Shown here: positions 34,202 through 46,077 of the stretch, piece by piece | How positions within the stretch are numbered: position 1 is the stretch's first letter | How the letters are laid out: each line of letters begins with the position of its first letter | NCBI RefSeq assembly: GCF_018294505.1 | Contig: NC_057813.1 | Coordinates: 320,191,191-320,255,190 of the forward strand | DNA length: 64,000 bases | Direction of reading: 5' to 3' | Source: Triticum aestivum | Lineage: Eukaryota > Streptophyta > Magnoliopsida > Poales > Poaceae | Notes under the pieces: model-generated | The model's input: only the letters and a program-made list of their open reading frames with translations | Told to the model about the DNA's origin: nothing | Databases searched by the model: none | Made by a program: the position numbers and the translations under genes

Positions 34202-37200
34202 AGCATCGCCAAGCTTAATTCCTGCACGTCCTCGAGTAGGTAAATGATAAAAACAGAATTTTTGATTCGGAATGCTACCTAGCATATTTCTCAATGTAAT
34301 GTTCATTATTATGACATGAATGTTCAGATCCAAATGATTCAAGATAAAAGTTCATATTGACATGAAAGTAATAATACTTCAAGCATACTAACAAAGTAAT
34401 AATGTCTTCTCAAAATAACATGGCTAAAGAAAGCTATCCCTACAAAATCATATAGTCAGGCTATGCTCTATCTTCATCACACAAAGTATTTAATCATGCA
34501 CAACCCCGATGACAAGCCAAGCAATTGTTTTATACTTTGGTATTCTAAAACTTTTTCAACTTTCACGCAATACATGAGCGTGAGCCATGGACATAGCACT
34601 ATATGTGGAATAGAATGGTGGTTGTGGAGATGACAAAAAGGAGAAGATAGTTTCACATCAACTAGGCGTATCAACGGGCTATGGAGATGCCCATTAATAG
34701 ATATCGATGTGAGTGAGTAGGGATTGCCATGCAAATGATGCACTATAGATATCGATGTGAGTGAGTAGGGATTGCCATGCGTATCAACGGGCTAATGATG
34801 CAGTATGAAAGCTCAACAAAAGAAACTAAGTGGTGTGCATCCAACTTGCTTGCTCACGAAGACCTAGGGAATTTTGAGGAAGTCCATCATTGGAATATAC
34901 AAGCCAAGTTCTATAATGAAAAATTCCCACTAGTATATGAAAGTGACAACATATGAGACTCTCTATCATGAAGATCATGGTGCTACTTTGAAGCACAAGT
35001 GTGGTAAAAGGATAGTAGCATTGTCCCTTCTCTCTTTTTCTCTCATTTTTTTCTATTTCTTTTTTTTCTTTTTCTCTTTTTTTCTTTTTTATATGGCCTT
35101 TCTCTTTTTTTATTAAGTCCGAAGTCTCATCCCGACTTGTGGGGGAATCATAGTCTCCATCATTCTTTCCTCACTTGGGACAATGCTCTAATAATGAAGA
35201 TCATCACACTTTTATTTACTTACAACTCAAAATTACAACTTGATATTTAGAACAAAATATGACTCTATATGAATGCCTCCAGCGGTTTAACGGGATATGC
35301 ATTGAATCAAGAGTGACATGCGTGGAAGAATTGTGAAGGTGGCTTTGCCACAAATACGATGTCAACTTCATGATCATGCAAAAGCAATATGCCAATGATG
35401 ATGCGTTTCATAATAAATGGAACGGTGGAAAGTTGCATGGCAATATATCTCAGAATGGCGATGGAAATGCCATAATAGGTAGGTATGGTGGCTGTTTTTA
35501 GGAAGGTTGGTGGGTGTGTGGTACCGGCGAAAGTTGCGTGGCAGAAGAGAGGCTAGCAATGGTGGAAGGGTCAGAGTGCATATAATCCATCGACTCAACA
35601 TTAGTCATATAGAACTCATATACTTATTGCGAAAATCTACAAGTCATTGAAACAAAGTACTACGCGCATGCTCCTAGGGGGATAGATTGGTAGGAAAAGA
35701 CCATCGTTCGTCCCCGACCGCCACTCATAAGGAAGACAATCAATAAAAAAATTATGCTCCAACTTCATCACAAAGCGGTTCACCATATGTGCATGCTATG
35801 GGAATCACTAACTTCGACACAAGTATTCTTCAAATTCACAACTACTTAACTAGAATGTCTCTAATATCACCGACCTCATATCTCAAAACAATTATTAAGC
35901 ATCAAATTGATCATAGCATCCAATTCACTTTCGATGATAGTTTTTATTATACCCAACTCGGATGCCCATCACTCTAGGACCAATTTGATGACCATAGGAA
36001 ATACCATGCTGTTCTAAAAGACTCTCAAAATAATATAAGTGAAGCATGAGAGATCAATAATTTCTACAAAATTAAACCACTGCCGTGCTCTAAAAAGATA
36101 TAAGTGAAGTACTAGAGCAAAATTATCTAGCTCAAAAGACATAAGTGAAGCACATAGAGTATTCTAATAAATTCCAAATCATGTGTGTGTCTCCCAAAAG
36201 GTGTGTACAGCAAGGATGATTGTGGTAAACTAAAAAGCACAGACTCATATCATACAAGACGCTCCAAGCAAAACACATATCATGTGGTGAATAAAAATAT
36301 AGCTCCAAGTAAAGTTACCGATGAACGAAGATGAAAGAGGGGATGCCATCCGGGGCATCCCCAAGCTTAGGCTCTTTGTTGTCCTTGAATATTACCTTGG
36401 GGTGCCTCGGGCATCCCCAAGCTTAGTCTCTTGCCACTGCTTATTCCATAGTCCATTGAATCTTTACCTAAAACTTGAAAACTTCACAACACAAAACGCA
36501 ACAGAAAACTCGTAAGCTCCGTTAGTATAAGAAAATAAATCACCACTTTTGGTACTGTTGTGAACTCATTCTAAATTCATACTGGTGTAATATCTACTGC
36601 ATTCCAACTTGTCTATGGTTCATACACTCCGATACTACTCATAGATTCATCAAAATAAGAAAACAACACATAGAAAACAGAATCTGTCAAAAATAGAACA
36701 GTCTGTAGTAATCTGTATCACTCGAATACTTCTGGAACTCCAAACATCCTACCAAATTAGGAAAACTTGAGGAATTTGTGTACCAATCCATAGAAAAACG
36801 ATTCAGATCAAAAGCTCGTTTCTGTGAATTACCAAAACTAATTTACTGGGTGCAAAAGTTTCTGATTTTCAGAAGGATCAACACAACTGTCACCGTAAGC
36901 TATCCTAAAGGTCTTACTTGGCACTTTATTGAAACAAAAGCTATAAAACATGATTACTACAGTAGCATAATCATGTGAACACACAAAAACAGTAAAGGTA
37001 AATATTGGGTTGTCCCCCAACAAGCACTTTTCTTTAATACCCTTCTAGCTAGGCATGATGATGACAATGATCCTCGCATAAAAGATAAGAATTAAAACAT
37101 AAAGAGAGCATCATGAAGCATATGACTAGCACATTTAAGCTTAACCCACTTCCTATGCACAGGTATTTTGTGATCAAACCAACTTATGGGAACAATAATC

Positions 37201-37375
37201 AACTAGCATAGGAAGGCAAAACAAGCATATAACTTCAAGATTTTAAGCACATAGAGAGGAAACTTGATATCATTGCAATTCCTACAAGCATATGTTCCTC
37301 CCTCATAATAATTTTCAGTAGCATCATGAATGAATTCAACAATATAACCAGCACATAAAGCGTTCTTTTCATGAT
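34202..37375 (-). other. Non-coding 3' interior of the Sabrina-like element
   Basis: AT-rich, no long frame. Contents: a 40-base direct duplication (34697-34736 and 34743-34782), a long pyrimidine tract (35025-35110; purine-rich in element sense), spaced ATAAGTGAAG motifs (36035-36150), and GGGGCATCCCCAAGCTTAG-type hairpin motifs near 36340-36425. Equivalent motifs occur on the other strand in the element at 59831 onward. Confidence 0.6.
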
Positions 37376-37441
37376 TTAGTTGCATAGAAAATTTACTACT
37401 CTCCACATAAGCAAAATTCTTCTTATTCGGAATAGTGGGAG
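37376..37441 (-). pseudogene. C-terminal end of the Sabrina-like element protein (separated part)
   Basis: Short frame ending in TAA at 37376-37378, in register with the frame at 44740 once the nested Gypsy and one GGGAG copy are discounted. It is the natural end of the unknown protein at 44740-46077. Confidence 0.55.
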
Positions 37442-38289
37442 TGTCGGATATCGGGTTCCGGCAAAACCCTTAAGGTTCGAACTCTGGGGTGAGCACAAAG
37501 ATCTCTTCCTACCGAAACACGCCCTCAGCCCCGCCGCAATTTCTAAGGTAGATCGATGAACAACACAAGAGACGCAAGGTTTATACTGGTTCGGGCCACC
37601 TCTGTGGTGTAATACCCTAATCCAGTGTGTGGTGAAGAACAGTCTCACGAGGTGTTCTTAAGTTTGGTGCTGTGCTTGAGGAGGAATTGATCCGTCCAGA
37701 CCAGATCCCTTCTACTGTGGTGGCTAGACCTATTTATAGAGGCCCTGGTCCTCTTCCCAAATATTGAGCGGGAAGGGATCCAACAACGGCCATTTTGAAA
37801 GGGGACAACTAGTACAAGCTATCCTGACTAAAGGTGGTCTTCGCTTGCCAAAGGCATTGGGGATCACGTCATCTTGGGCTCCATGGTGACCTCCGTTCTG
37901 CCGTCCTGCTGGTCTTGGTCTCGTTGCATCAATATGGAAACCTTTGCTTGATGCCTCAGTACTCTGTGCCTGCGCTTGCCCCCTTTACACCAAAGAGGAA
38001 ACAAGGACACTGCGTGGGCTGGCGCCCGCCTGGTGCCTGCCTGGTCTTGATCGTCATGGCTTGTGTCATGGGCACCTCGCGAGGTACCCCTTGCCTTGAT
38101 CTCTCCGCCCCCTCGCGAGCCTGCTTGGTGAGGCCACTCCCGAGGAGGCCTTGCGTCGTCCGCCCCGCAAGGCTTGGCCCCTCGCGAGGGCCTTGAGTGT
38201 TTGTTGATGAAGATGGGCTGTACTGGGCCACTGGTGGAGCCATGTTGCAAGCCGCAGGCAGGCCAATGAAGGGCAAGTTCAGAACGCCA
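37442..38289 (-). repeat. 3' LTR of the nested Gypsy
   Basis: Matches 43858-44739. The inner boundary is approximate because the end has a small deletion (AAGTT joined to CAGAACGCCA). CTATAAATAG on minus near 37730-37740 is its TATA box. Confidence 0.8.
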
Positions 38290-38553
38290 TGGGCCCCAAC
38301 AGCCTGCGGCCTTGGTGGCCGCGTGGCGACTGATTGGATGTGGGCGTCTCCGCTTCCGCACGCTGCCTCAGCAACTGCCCGATTTGACGACTCCCAGCTG
38401 CATGCAAAAAAGAGTCATCATTACCTGTGATCGTGGAGGTCGACGGTTGGCCTCCCTTTGGCTATCAATACAGAGGGGCGAGAGCCCCCGCTGTCCATCG
38501 CTTCTTACTCCGCCTGCCTATTCTCCCTTGCTCCACCTCTATTCTTGACGCCA

Positions 38554-39372
38554 ATGGCACCGATATGCAGGCTCTCAGCCGAAGAGAAAAGGAAGGTCCC
38601 CCGGGAGGGGCCTAACCTGCTCCTGCCGAAGAAACGGCCGGTCCCATGCTGCCTCGACGAGGTTGCGAGGCCGGAAATTACGAGGCCTTGGTGCGAGCGT
38701 CCAGCTCCTGTGTTTCCGCTACCCCTGTACGCCCGCGCCGAGGATCCCGGAGAAAAGGATGACGAGCGATGCCGCCCGCACCGCAGGCGAGGTCGATGAG
38801 TCGTGGCGGCGCGCGCTATCGCTCCTGGAGTCCATGCCGCAGACTCTTCTCACAAGCTCGTGCTGCATGCTGCGATACCTCCAAGCACCTGGATCCGCTT
38901 CCCTTCATTCTTCGCCATCGATATGCCGCCGAGGGGGCCTCTCGAGCTTTGGCTGCAGCACGCCGACTGCGGCGCTCCGACCACCGAAGCGGAGGTTGAA
39001 GTCGTCGCCCCGGGTAAGGTCTTCATGACCTGGGGCTGGGGTGAGGTCGCCCGGGTCTCCCGAACGTGGGGCACCCTCGTGATTCATTTTGAATACGATG
39101 GCGCCTCCTTGTTGCTCTTCAAGGTCTACGACGCAGAAGGCCGCCGCCTGGAGTGCTACCTCGGAGGAGGCAGCCGGGACATCATCGTGGTAGGGGCTAG
39201 TCCTGCCGCTCACTTCCACAATGGCTCCTCTGGCAGCAGCAGTGATTCTTGGGAGTCCAGCGACTCTCCCGAGCTCTTCGTGACTTTGGAGAGGAGCTAC
39301 GACAGCTATGTGCCCCCGAGCTCGCGCCGTGCTCGGAGCAAGGCGGCTGTATCAGGCCGTCACCGCAGCTGA
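38554..39372 (+). pseudogene. Antisense B3-domain-like protein relic in the nested Gypsy
   Basis: Plus-strand coding in three overlapping frames: 38554-38799, then about 38745-38905, then about 38890-39372, so at least two frameshifts. The N-terminus begins at ATG 38554 with S-A-E-E-K-R-K. A helical part (E-S-W-R-R-A-L) follows, then a B3-like plant DNA-binding fold: P-S-F-F-A-I-D-M-P, W-L-Q, V-F-M-T-W-G-W-G-E-V-A-R and L-L-L-F-K-V-Y-D. The tail is Ser/Asp-rich and ends basic. B3 domains are plant transcription-factor folds. The gene runs against gag and lies where the Fatima-like elements keep their own antisense gene. The assignment rests on motif pattern only. Confidence 0.55.
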
Positions 39373-40741
39373 TCTGGATGGGGTTGGCACCGACCTCCCT
39401 TGGCCCACGTTGATGACGACAGTGACCATGGAGGCGCGGGTAGTTAGAACTCCTTAGGAATCTCGTCTTTTGTTCCCTGCGGGGAATCGATAAAACACCC
39501 TATGGGGGCATGTAAAGGGTCTGCGATGTCTTTTGTTGATGTAAACCTTATTATGAAATTGTGCGAATGCTTGTCCTGTCCCGACTTGGTTCCCCCTTTC
39601 TAACCTTGCGAAGGTTTTAGCGCTTTACGCCGACAGGTCCCGGTCCCCAGGCAGGCTGCAGCCGTCGCTGGTATGCCAGGTCACGATGCCATGGTCAAGG
39701 CCAGGAGGTGAGCAGGCCGAGGTCCAGTAAGATCCCCTAAGGCGTGATGCTCAGGAGGTCCCCTTTAGCATGCAAGCAACCGCCGAAAGGTGATAAAGGA
39801 AAGCAACGTTGCTGTCACAGAGCCTCATTAAGTGAAGATTTTGTGCTGCATCGATTAGTTGTTCCAGGCGTGAAACTTATCTTGGTAATATGGAGTCATT
39901 CCTTCGCGCTGCACCAGACTTGTGCATTGGCAGTTGGGATGTAGCTAGGTTAGGCCCTCACGAGCTTTCCCTTTCTTCCCCACACTCTCCTTCGTGCTCT
40001 ATGTCCTTAGGTCCCAGCCCTCGAGCAAGCTCAGCCGCCGCTGGTATGCCAGGTCGCAATGCCATGGTCAAGGCCAGTGGTGAGGGCTGGAGAGCTAGTA
40101 AGATCTCCTGAGTCGCGATGCTCAACGACCCCCCTTTTTACGCGCAAGTAGATCACGTGGGAAAGAGAGAGAGAGCTCGTGGTGCCACCCGCTATAAACC
40201 TGAGGAGGTTCCTATAAACGAACACGAGAAAAGCACGGGTTGCCATTATGATTGCCAGCTGGCCATCGGTTGCTCCGAGAGAGTGTCAAGGGCACTAAGG
40301 CCCTGGTGAGGTGACGCGTGCGGGGCTGCCGCAGGCCAGAGCTCAACCACTCCGATTTGTCGATGTTGCAGGGACGGACCCATGCGCAAGCGCCGTGCCA
40401 GCGCGAGCGGCTCCAAAGGTGTGTCAATCGAGCAAGTGATAATCACAGGCAGGTTAAGCACGAAAGGCAAATCAGCTTAGGTGAATGCAGGATGGATACA
40501 TGCCACTGGGTCAGGACCCGAGCGGCTTGGGGATGATGCAGCCCGATGGGCGCCCCCAGCAAGGTAAACTAAAGACATAAGCAAACGGGATATATACACG
40601 CCGCAGGGACAGACCCACGCTGCCTGGAATGATGCAGCCCTGATGGCGGTCCCAGCTGAAATGAACTCGGAAGATGTCACCTGGTACCATTGTAGAGGGG
40701 GTGTTGGAGTAGCTGAGGACACGCGATGAAGAGGCCGACCC
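39373..40741. repeat. Interior spacer with diverged direct repeats
   Basis: No gene. Segments 39650-39775 and 40022-40140 are direct repeats (shared CTGGTATGCCAGGTC and GCCATGGTCAAGGCCAG). A second pair is built on GCAGGGACGGACCCA (near 40369 and 40600). Confidence 0.6.
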
Positions 40742-41985
40742 TCACAAGCCACCAGAGCCCTGAGCCATGGGAGTCTCTGGGGATCCAGGTGGTTCCTCGA
40801 GGACTATCTCCATCTCTGCCAGGACCACGTGATGCCTAGCCTCCTGAGCCGCCAGAATTCTCTGCAGATGGCGCTGGTGGGTGGCAGCCGCGTTCGGCTG
40901 GCCAAAAGGCATGCGAACGTAGCTGTGCGGCGGACCCTCGCAACGTCCCACGCGTGAAGGCCAGAGGCGCTCCTAAGATGCGGCTCGGTTGAGCCCTGGG
41001 ACATAGATGCAGACATGCAGCCCACCATCCTCGCCTCGATGGGGAGCTACGCCAGCTAAACGGCGGTTGCTGCGCATGGCTCTTGCTTCCTGGAGCTCTT
41101 GAGTGGTCTTGGTGATGAACTCCTGAACGTCGGGCCTTCCACGCCCTGAAACCTCCTGAGGGAAACGTACCGCAAAGCACACCTCCAAGTGGTGCCCGAG
41201 CGCCTCCCTCGTGATTTTGGCAAAGTCTGAGGCCCTCCAGAAGAGAGCCCCTGAGCCTTGCCCGAAGAGGGCGCCAGGCGCGCCTTCCTATGCGATGGAA
41301 GGAGGAGCCCCTTGCATGGCCGCGGATCCTGATGCGGCACCTCTTGAGATGCCAACGTCCTGAGGCCTTGAGATGGGTGATGTCGTCTTCTTCTTGGGGA
41401 CTGCCTCGGGATGGTTCTCGCCCTTGTTGTCCGGGTCCTCGATTGATGCAGCTTGGAAGGCGCGCTCAAGGGAGCACACCACATCTCTTTCCTCGTAGGG
41501 GACCGTGATGATTCCGCCGCTTCCTGGCATCTCGAGGACGTTGTAGCCGTGGTGGGTTACTGCCATGAACTTGGCCAGGGCTAGATATTCGAGGATGGCA
41601 TTGTATGGCAGCGGATGTGGGCGACGTCGAAGTCAATGAGCTCGGAGTGATAGTTGTTGTGTTGTTCGAAGGTGTCAGGGAGGCGGACCTGCCCTATCGG
41701 GGTGGTGGAGCCGTCAGTAACTCCTAAGAAAGGCTTGGTAGGCTGAAGTGGATCATATGGCACTTGAAGGGTTTCAAACATCTCGATGGACGGGACGTTG
41801 AGCCCTGCACCGCCATCGGTGAGGGTCCTGGTGACCTGCACGTTGCTTATGACTGGGGAACAAAGCATCGGGAGGACACCAACAGTAGTCGCACACTTGA
41901 GTTGATCTGTTGAGCTGAAGGTGATGGCGCACTCGGACCACCTGAGCGGGCGCATGGCCTCAAGCCTGTGGAGGACTGCATTCAC
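40742..41985 (-). pseudogene. Protease region and trace of RT of the nested Gypsy
   Basis: Broken minus-strand frames. The protease has T-D-G-G-A-G-L-N near 41810, followed by the usual linker (H-G-Y-N-V-L-E-M-P near 41535). A remnant with V-R-M-P-F-G near 40905 is the only RT motif and is joined directly to unrelated sequence, so the catalytic Y-x-D-D and everything after it are gone. This explains why the element cannot be autonomous. Confidence 0.7.
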
Positions 41986-42089
41986 CTTGCGAGCAAACTA
42001 CTTGAAGATGCGCTGAGAGGCTGGGCCTAAGCTCCGCCCAAGATGCAAGCGATAGCACGTGGCTCCTAGAAGCCCCCAACCCCCTCGTC

Positions 42090-43784
42090 CTAGTGATGGT
42101 CGTCATTCCTTCTTGGCAGCGGCGGTAGAGGAGGAAGGCCTGCGTTGCCCTGCGGGCGATCCTCGCGAGGCTGATCCCTCCAGGCTCCCTCGTGAGGCTG
42201 GTCCTGCCAGTGATCCTCGCAAGGTCGGTCACACCACTCCTGGCGAGGGCCACGGTTGTCCCATCGTCCTCCGCCTTGTCCTCCTCCTCGGCTATAGCCC
42301 TGATCGTTGCGCTCGTGGCGTAGACCGAAGCGTCCTTCTCGAACGGCCCTGAGCTCTTGGCATTTGTTAGTGTTGTGGGTGTGGAGGTTGTGGTAGGCGG
42401 AGAACGGTCGGCTGCCCTTGGATGACTCCGGCTGGTCCCTGCCGTGCTTCGTGTCTGGCTCTGTTGCGAGCACCGCTGCTCCTTTGCGCTTCACGTCCTT
42501 GGCCTTGGCTTTCTTCTCTTCTGGATCAGCAGCTAGAAGCTCAAGGAGGGAGAGGCATCCTTCCTCAGCCATTGCGCACTTGGTCGCCAGGTTGAACAGC
42601 TCCAGAGATGTGCACAACTCCTCGTGGATAGCGAGCTCCTTCTTCATCTTGACGTGGCGGACTCCATCAGAGAACACTGAGATGATGGCCTCATTCGTCA
42701 CCTTGGGGATCTTGTGGCGGGCGTTGTTGAAGCGATGGATGTATTTCTGCAAGGTCTCTCCAGGCTGCTGCTTGATGCGGTGCAGGTCACCCACGGCCGG
42801 AGGGCAGTCGCGAGTGCCCTAGAAGTTGGCGCTGAAGCAGCTACGCATCTCGTCCCAGGAGGAGATCGAGCCGGGAGGCAGGTTCACGAGCCAGGTGCAG
42901 GCATCGTCCTTGAGCGCCATGGGAGACAAGTTTGCCATGACCTTCTCGTCTCCGTTGGCCGCCTCGATGCCCAGCTCGTAGAGCTGTAGGAACTCCGTGG
43001 GGTCGGCAGTACCGTCGTAGCGAGGAGGCAGGTCCGCCTTGAACTTGCCCAGCCAGGCGACGCTGTGCAGCTTGGTGGTGAAGGCACGGCAACCTGTCAT
43101 GGCCACCGGAGCCCTTTGCTGACGCGGGGCTTGCTCTTGGTGGTGCCCGCCCACTGTCGCCAGGGGCAGCACAAGATCTTGGCGTGCCGGGACACGGTCT
43201 TGTTGCACTGGTGCAGGGAGCATGGGAGAACCTTCTTGAGGTCGGGGGATTTCTTGGCAGCTTCTTTCTTGTCGCGCGGGCGCTGGATGCGGCGGGTCAC
43301 CTCCAGGGGCCACGCGCCTTGGAGCCAGGGCGCCGTCTTGGGGGAGAGGTGGCGGAGGTGCTCCCTGAGCCGCGTCGCCCATGCATGACGGAGGGCGAGG
43401 CAGCGAGAGGGACGGCGCGGGAGAGCCCCCTGCGGTGCTGACGAGCTCGGTGATGCGAGCGAGCAACTCTTCGTAGAGGTTGTCAACGGGGCGGTAGTGC
43501 AGGATCTCACGTGCCAGGAGCAACACGGCCTGTGCGTCCGTGGGGGCGCGACGAGTGTGAGATGATGAACCAGCCAGAGTTAGCAATGGAGTGGCGGTGC
43601 GGCCTCCCCGCCACACCGAAGGATGGAGCAAAGATACTTGCTGCTCGTTCCCCACCAGGCCAGTGGAGACATTGGTGGCAGGCGACGGAAAACAACGAGG
43701 AGGCCCGCTGACAGGGGCCGTCTGGGCGACGCGAGCGTCGAGAGCAGCCCGGCGCTCGGCGTGGCCTTGGCGAGCGTCCGCCAT
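42090..43784 (-). pseudogene. gag of the nested Gypsy
   Basis: I place the start at ATG 43784, which opens with M-A-D-A-R-Q; an open frame precedes it. A Pro/Gln-rich N-terminal half is followed by the gag core near 42830-43060 (P-P-R-Y-D-G-T-A-D-P, W-L-V-N-L-P-P-G-S-I) and a C-terminal Lys-rich region with H-N-T-N-K-C-Q-E-L near 42370. TAG at 42816-42818 interrupts the core (N-F-stop-G-T), and TAG at 42087-42089 ends the frame. Both fit CAG to TAG. It is a capsid relic, and its length is consistent with a near-complete gag. The plus-strand frames over the same bases are shadows. Confidence 0.82.
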
Positions 43785-43857
43785 GGATGAGATGAAGCGA
43801 TGGGACACAGATCAACGGAGAGAAGATTTCGGCGCACCATTACTTGGCGTGCCAAAA

Positions 43858-44739
43858 TGTCGGATATCTGGTTCCGGCAAAACCCTTAAGGTTTGAACTC
43901 TGGGGTGCGCACGAAGATCTCTCCCTACCGAAACACGTCCTCAGCTTCGCCGCAATTTCTAAGGTAGATCCATGAAAAACACAAGAAACGCAAGGTTTAT
44001 ACTGGTTCGGGCCATTGTTGTGGTGTAATGCCCTAATCCAGTGTGTGGTGAGGTGGATTGCCTCTTGGGCTGATGATGAACAGTACAGAGGAAGAACAAC
44101 CTCGGAGGAGAGGTGTTCTTATGTATGGTGGTGTGCTTGAGGAGGAATCGATCCGTCCAGACTAGATGACTTATACTGTGGTGGCTAGCCCTATTTATAG
44201 AGGCCCTGATCCTGTTCCCAAATATTGAGCGGGAAGGGATCCAACAACCGCCATTTTGAAAGGGGACAACTAATACAAGCTATCCTGAGTAAAGGTGGTC
44301 TTTGCCTGCCAAATGCACTGGTGCTGACGCCGTCTTGGGCTCCATGGTGACCTCCCTCCTGCTGGTCTTGGTCTCGTAGCACCGATATGGAAACCTTTGC
44401 CTGATGCCTCGGTACTCCGCGCCTACGTTTTCCCCCTTTGCACCAAAGAGGAAACAAGGACACTGCATGGGCTGGCGCCCGCCTGGTCTTGATCATCATG
44501 GCTTGCGTCATGGGCACCTCGCGAGGTACCCCTTGCCTAGATCTCTCCGCCCCCTCGTGGGCCTACCTAGTGAGGACACTCCTAAGGAGGCCTTGCATCG
44601 TCTGCCCCGCGAGGCTTGGCCCCTCACGAGGGTCTTGAGTGTTTGTTGATGAAGATGGGCCGTACTGGGCCACTGGTTGAGCCACGCTGCAGGCCGCAGG
44701 CAGGCAAGTTTGGGGACCCCCGTTCCCAGAACACCGGCA
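43858..44739 (-). repeat. 5' LTR of the nested Gypsy
   Basis: TGTCGGATATC to ACACCGGCA on plus. The PBS lies just inside (TGGCACGCCAAG in element sense, 43843-43854), and CTATAAATAG on minus near 44190 is its TATA box. Confidence 0.85.
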
Positions 44740-46077
44740 GGGAGTATCATAAGAGACTCGAATACTATAAATTGTTTCCATATTAAAAAAAAGTAATGTT
44801 TAGAAAGAGGGTAATCATAATCATGAAAAGTTCTATAAATATAATCATTACTACCTTTTATAGCATAAGTTTCATCACAATAATCATCAGAAGTAGCAAC
44901 TTTGTTCTCATCATAATCAATTGAAACCTCTTCCAAAATAGTGGATTCATCACTAAATAAAGACATGACATCTCCAAATCCACTTTCATAAATATAATTA
45001 TCACAAGTAGGAGGCATGCTATCATCATAACAACTTTGCATATCAAAACTTGGGATGCTAAAAATATCATCTTCATTAAACATAGCATCCCCAAGCTTGG
45101 GACAAACATTAATTCCAGCAAATATATTCTCAAACATATCATTCTCATCAAACATAGCATCCCCAAGCTTGGCCTTTTCATATCATAAGAATAATCACTC
45201 TCATCATTAATAGTATGGATAGCACCAATAGTATAGCAATTATCATCATCACAATGAGTAATAGGAGCAACATCATTTGAGAGGGATACCTTTCTACCTT
45301 TGCTTCTCCATCTTTTCTTTTTATTCTTCACATCATGTGCGGGTTTAACCCTCCTTTTTGAGATCCCTATTAATGAGATTGGTTGAATAGAAAGCTCCTC
45401 CTCGTTACCTAATTCATCATAAGAAATAATAGGAGGATATTGGGAAGTCTCTTCCCTTTCATTAGTATTCTCTCCATCTTCTATTTGCTTTCTTTTCTTT
45501 ATGGAATTGGCAATATAAGGATTTTCAATGCAATTCACCACACAATACATATAAATTTCTTCTAGATCAATATCAAGAAATTTCTTAAGGTTATATTCTG
45601 TAATATGCTTAGTTGCATGTTTCATTTCTTCATAACCCAAAAGCAAACTAAGTTCATTATGATGTTCAAGGGAAATCAATTCATCACAATTTTTGGACAC
45701 GATTCGATCATGAAACAATTTGCATCAGAGACTGAAATGACCATGTTAATTGCAAAGTTCACAAGTACGGTAAATAAATTTTAATTTTTCAGCACTCACA
45801 TCTAGCCTTTCTTGCAACCATTTAGTTTCTAAATACTTATGCCTCTTGCAAAATCTATCTTCCCTATTTGGTGTGTACTTGCAAACTCTATGCACTCCAC
45901 AAAAATTGACATGCTTATAAGAGACATTTTCATCATGACTAGTGCAATCATCATTAGTAATATGGATATTCAAAGAGTTCATACTAACAACATTGCAATC
46001 ATGTTATTCAAATATTTAGTATCAAACATTTTATAGACTTCTTCTTCTAGCTCTTGAGCACATTTTTTCCTTTCCAT
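44740..46077 (-). pseudogene. Unknown acidic protein of the Sabrina-like element
   Basis: From ATG 46077 (M-E-R-K-K-C-A-Q-E-L-E-E-E-V) the minus frame runs with damage: a frameshift near 45980, a stop at 45743 and a frameshift near 45160. It encodes a Tyr/Asp/Asn-rich acidic protein with Cys/His pairs in the N-terminal part (F-C-G-V-H, C-K-R-H, C-E-L-C) and a duplicated K-L-G-D-A-M-F unit near 45070 and 45160. The nested Gypsy cuts it, and the last 21 codons lie at 37376-37441. I know of no function. The Cys/His pattern might bind zinc, which is inference. No gag, protease or pol similarity is apparent. Confidence 0.55.

Larger units (their letters stand above)
37442..44739 (-). mobile_element. 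Non-autonomous Gypsy with antisense B3-type relic, TSD GGGAG
   Basis: LTRs begin TGTCGGATATC on plus. The perfect duplication GGGAG lies at 37437-37441 and 44740-44744. Gag and protease read on minus. RT is reduced to a trace (M-P-F-G near 40905), and RNase H and integrase are absent. A B3-domain relic lies on the plus strand near the 3' LTR. I do not recognise the family name. It inserted within the coding region of the Sabrina-like element. Confidence 0.85.

Noticed and set aside
37834..38361. Overlapping frames in the nested Gypsy
   Set aside because: They lie in or run out of the 3' LTR and recur partly in the 5' LTR copy with different frame breaks.
42059..43896. Plus-strand frames opposite the nested Gypsy gag
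   Set aside because: Shadows of the minus-strand gag; the gag motifs explain the open reading on the other strand.
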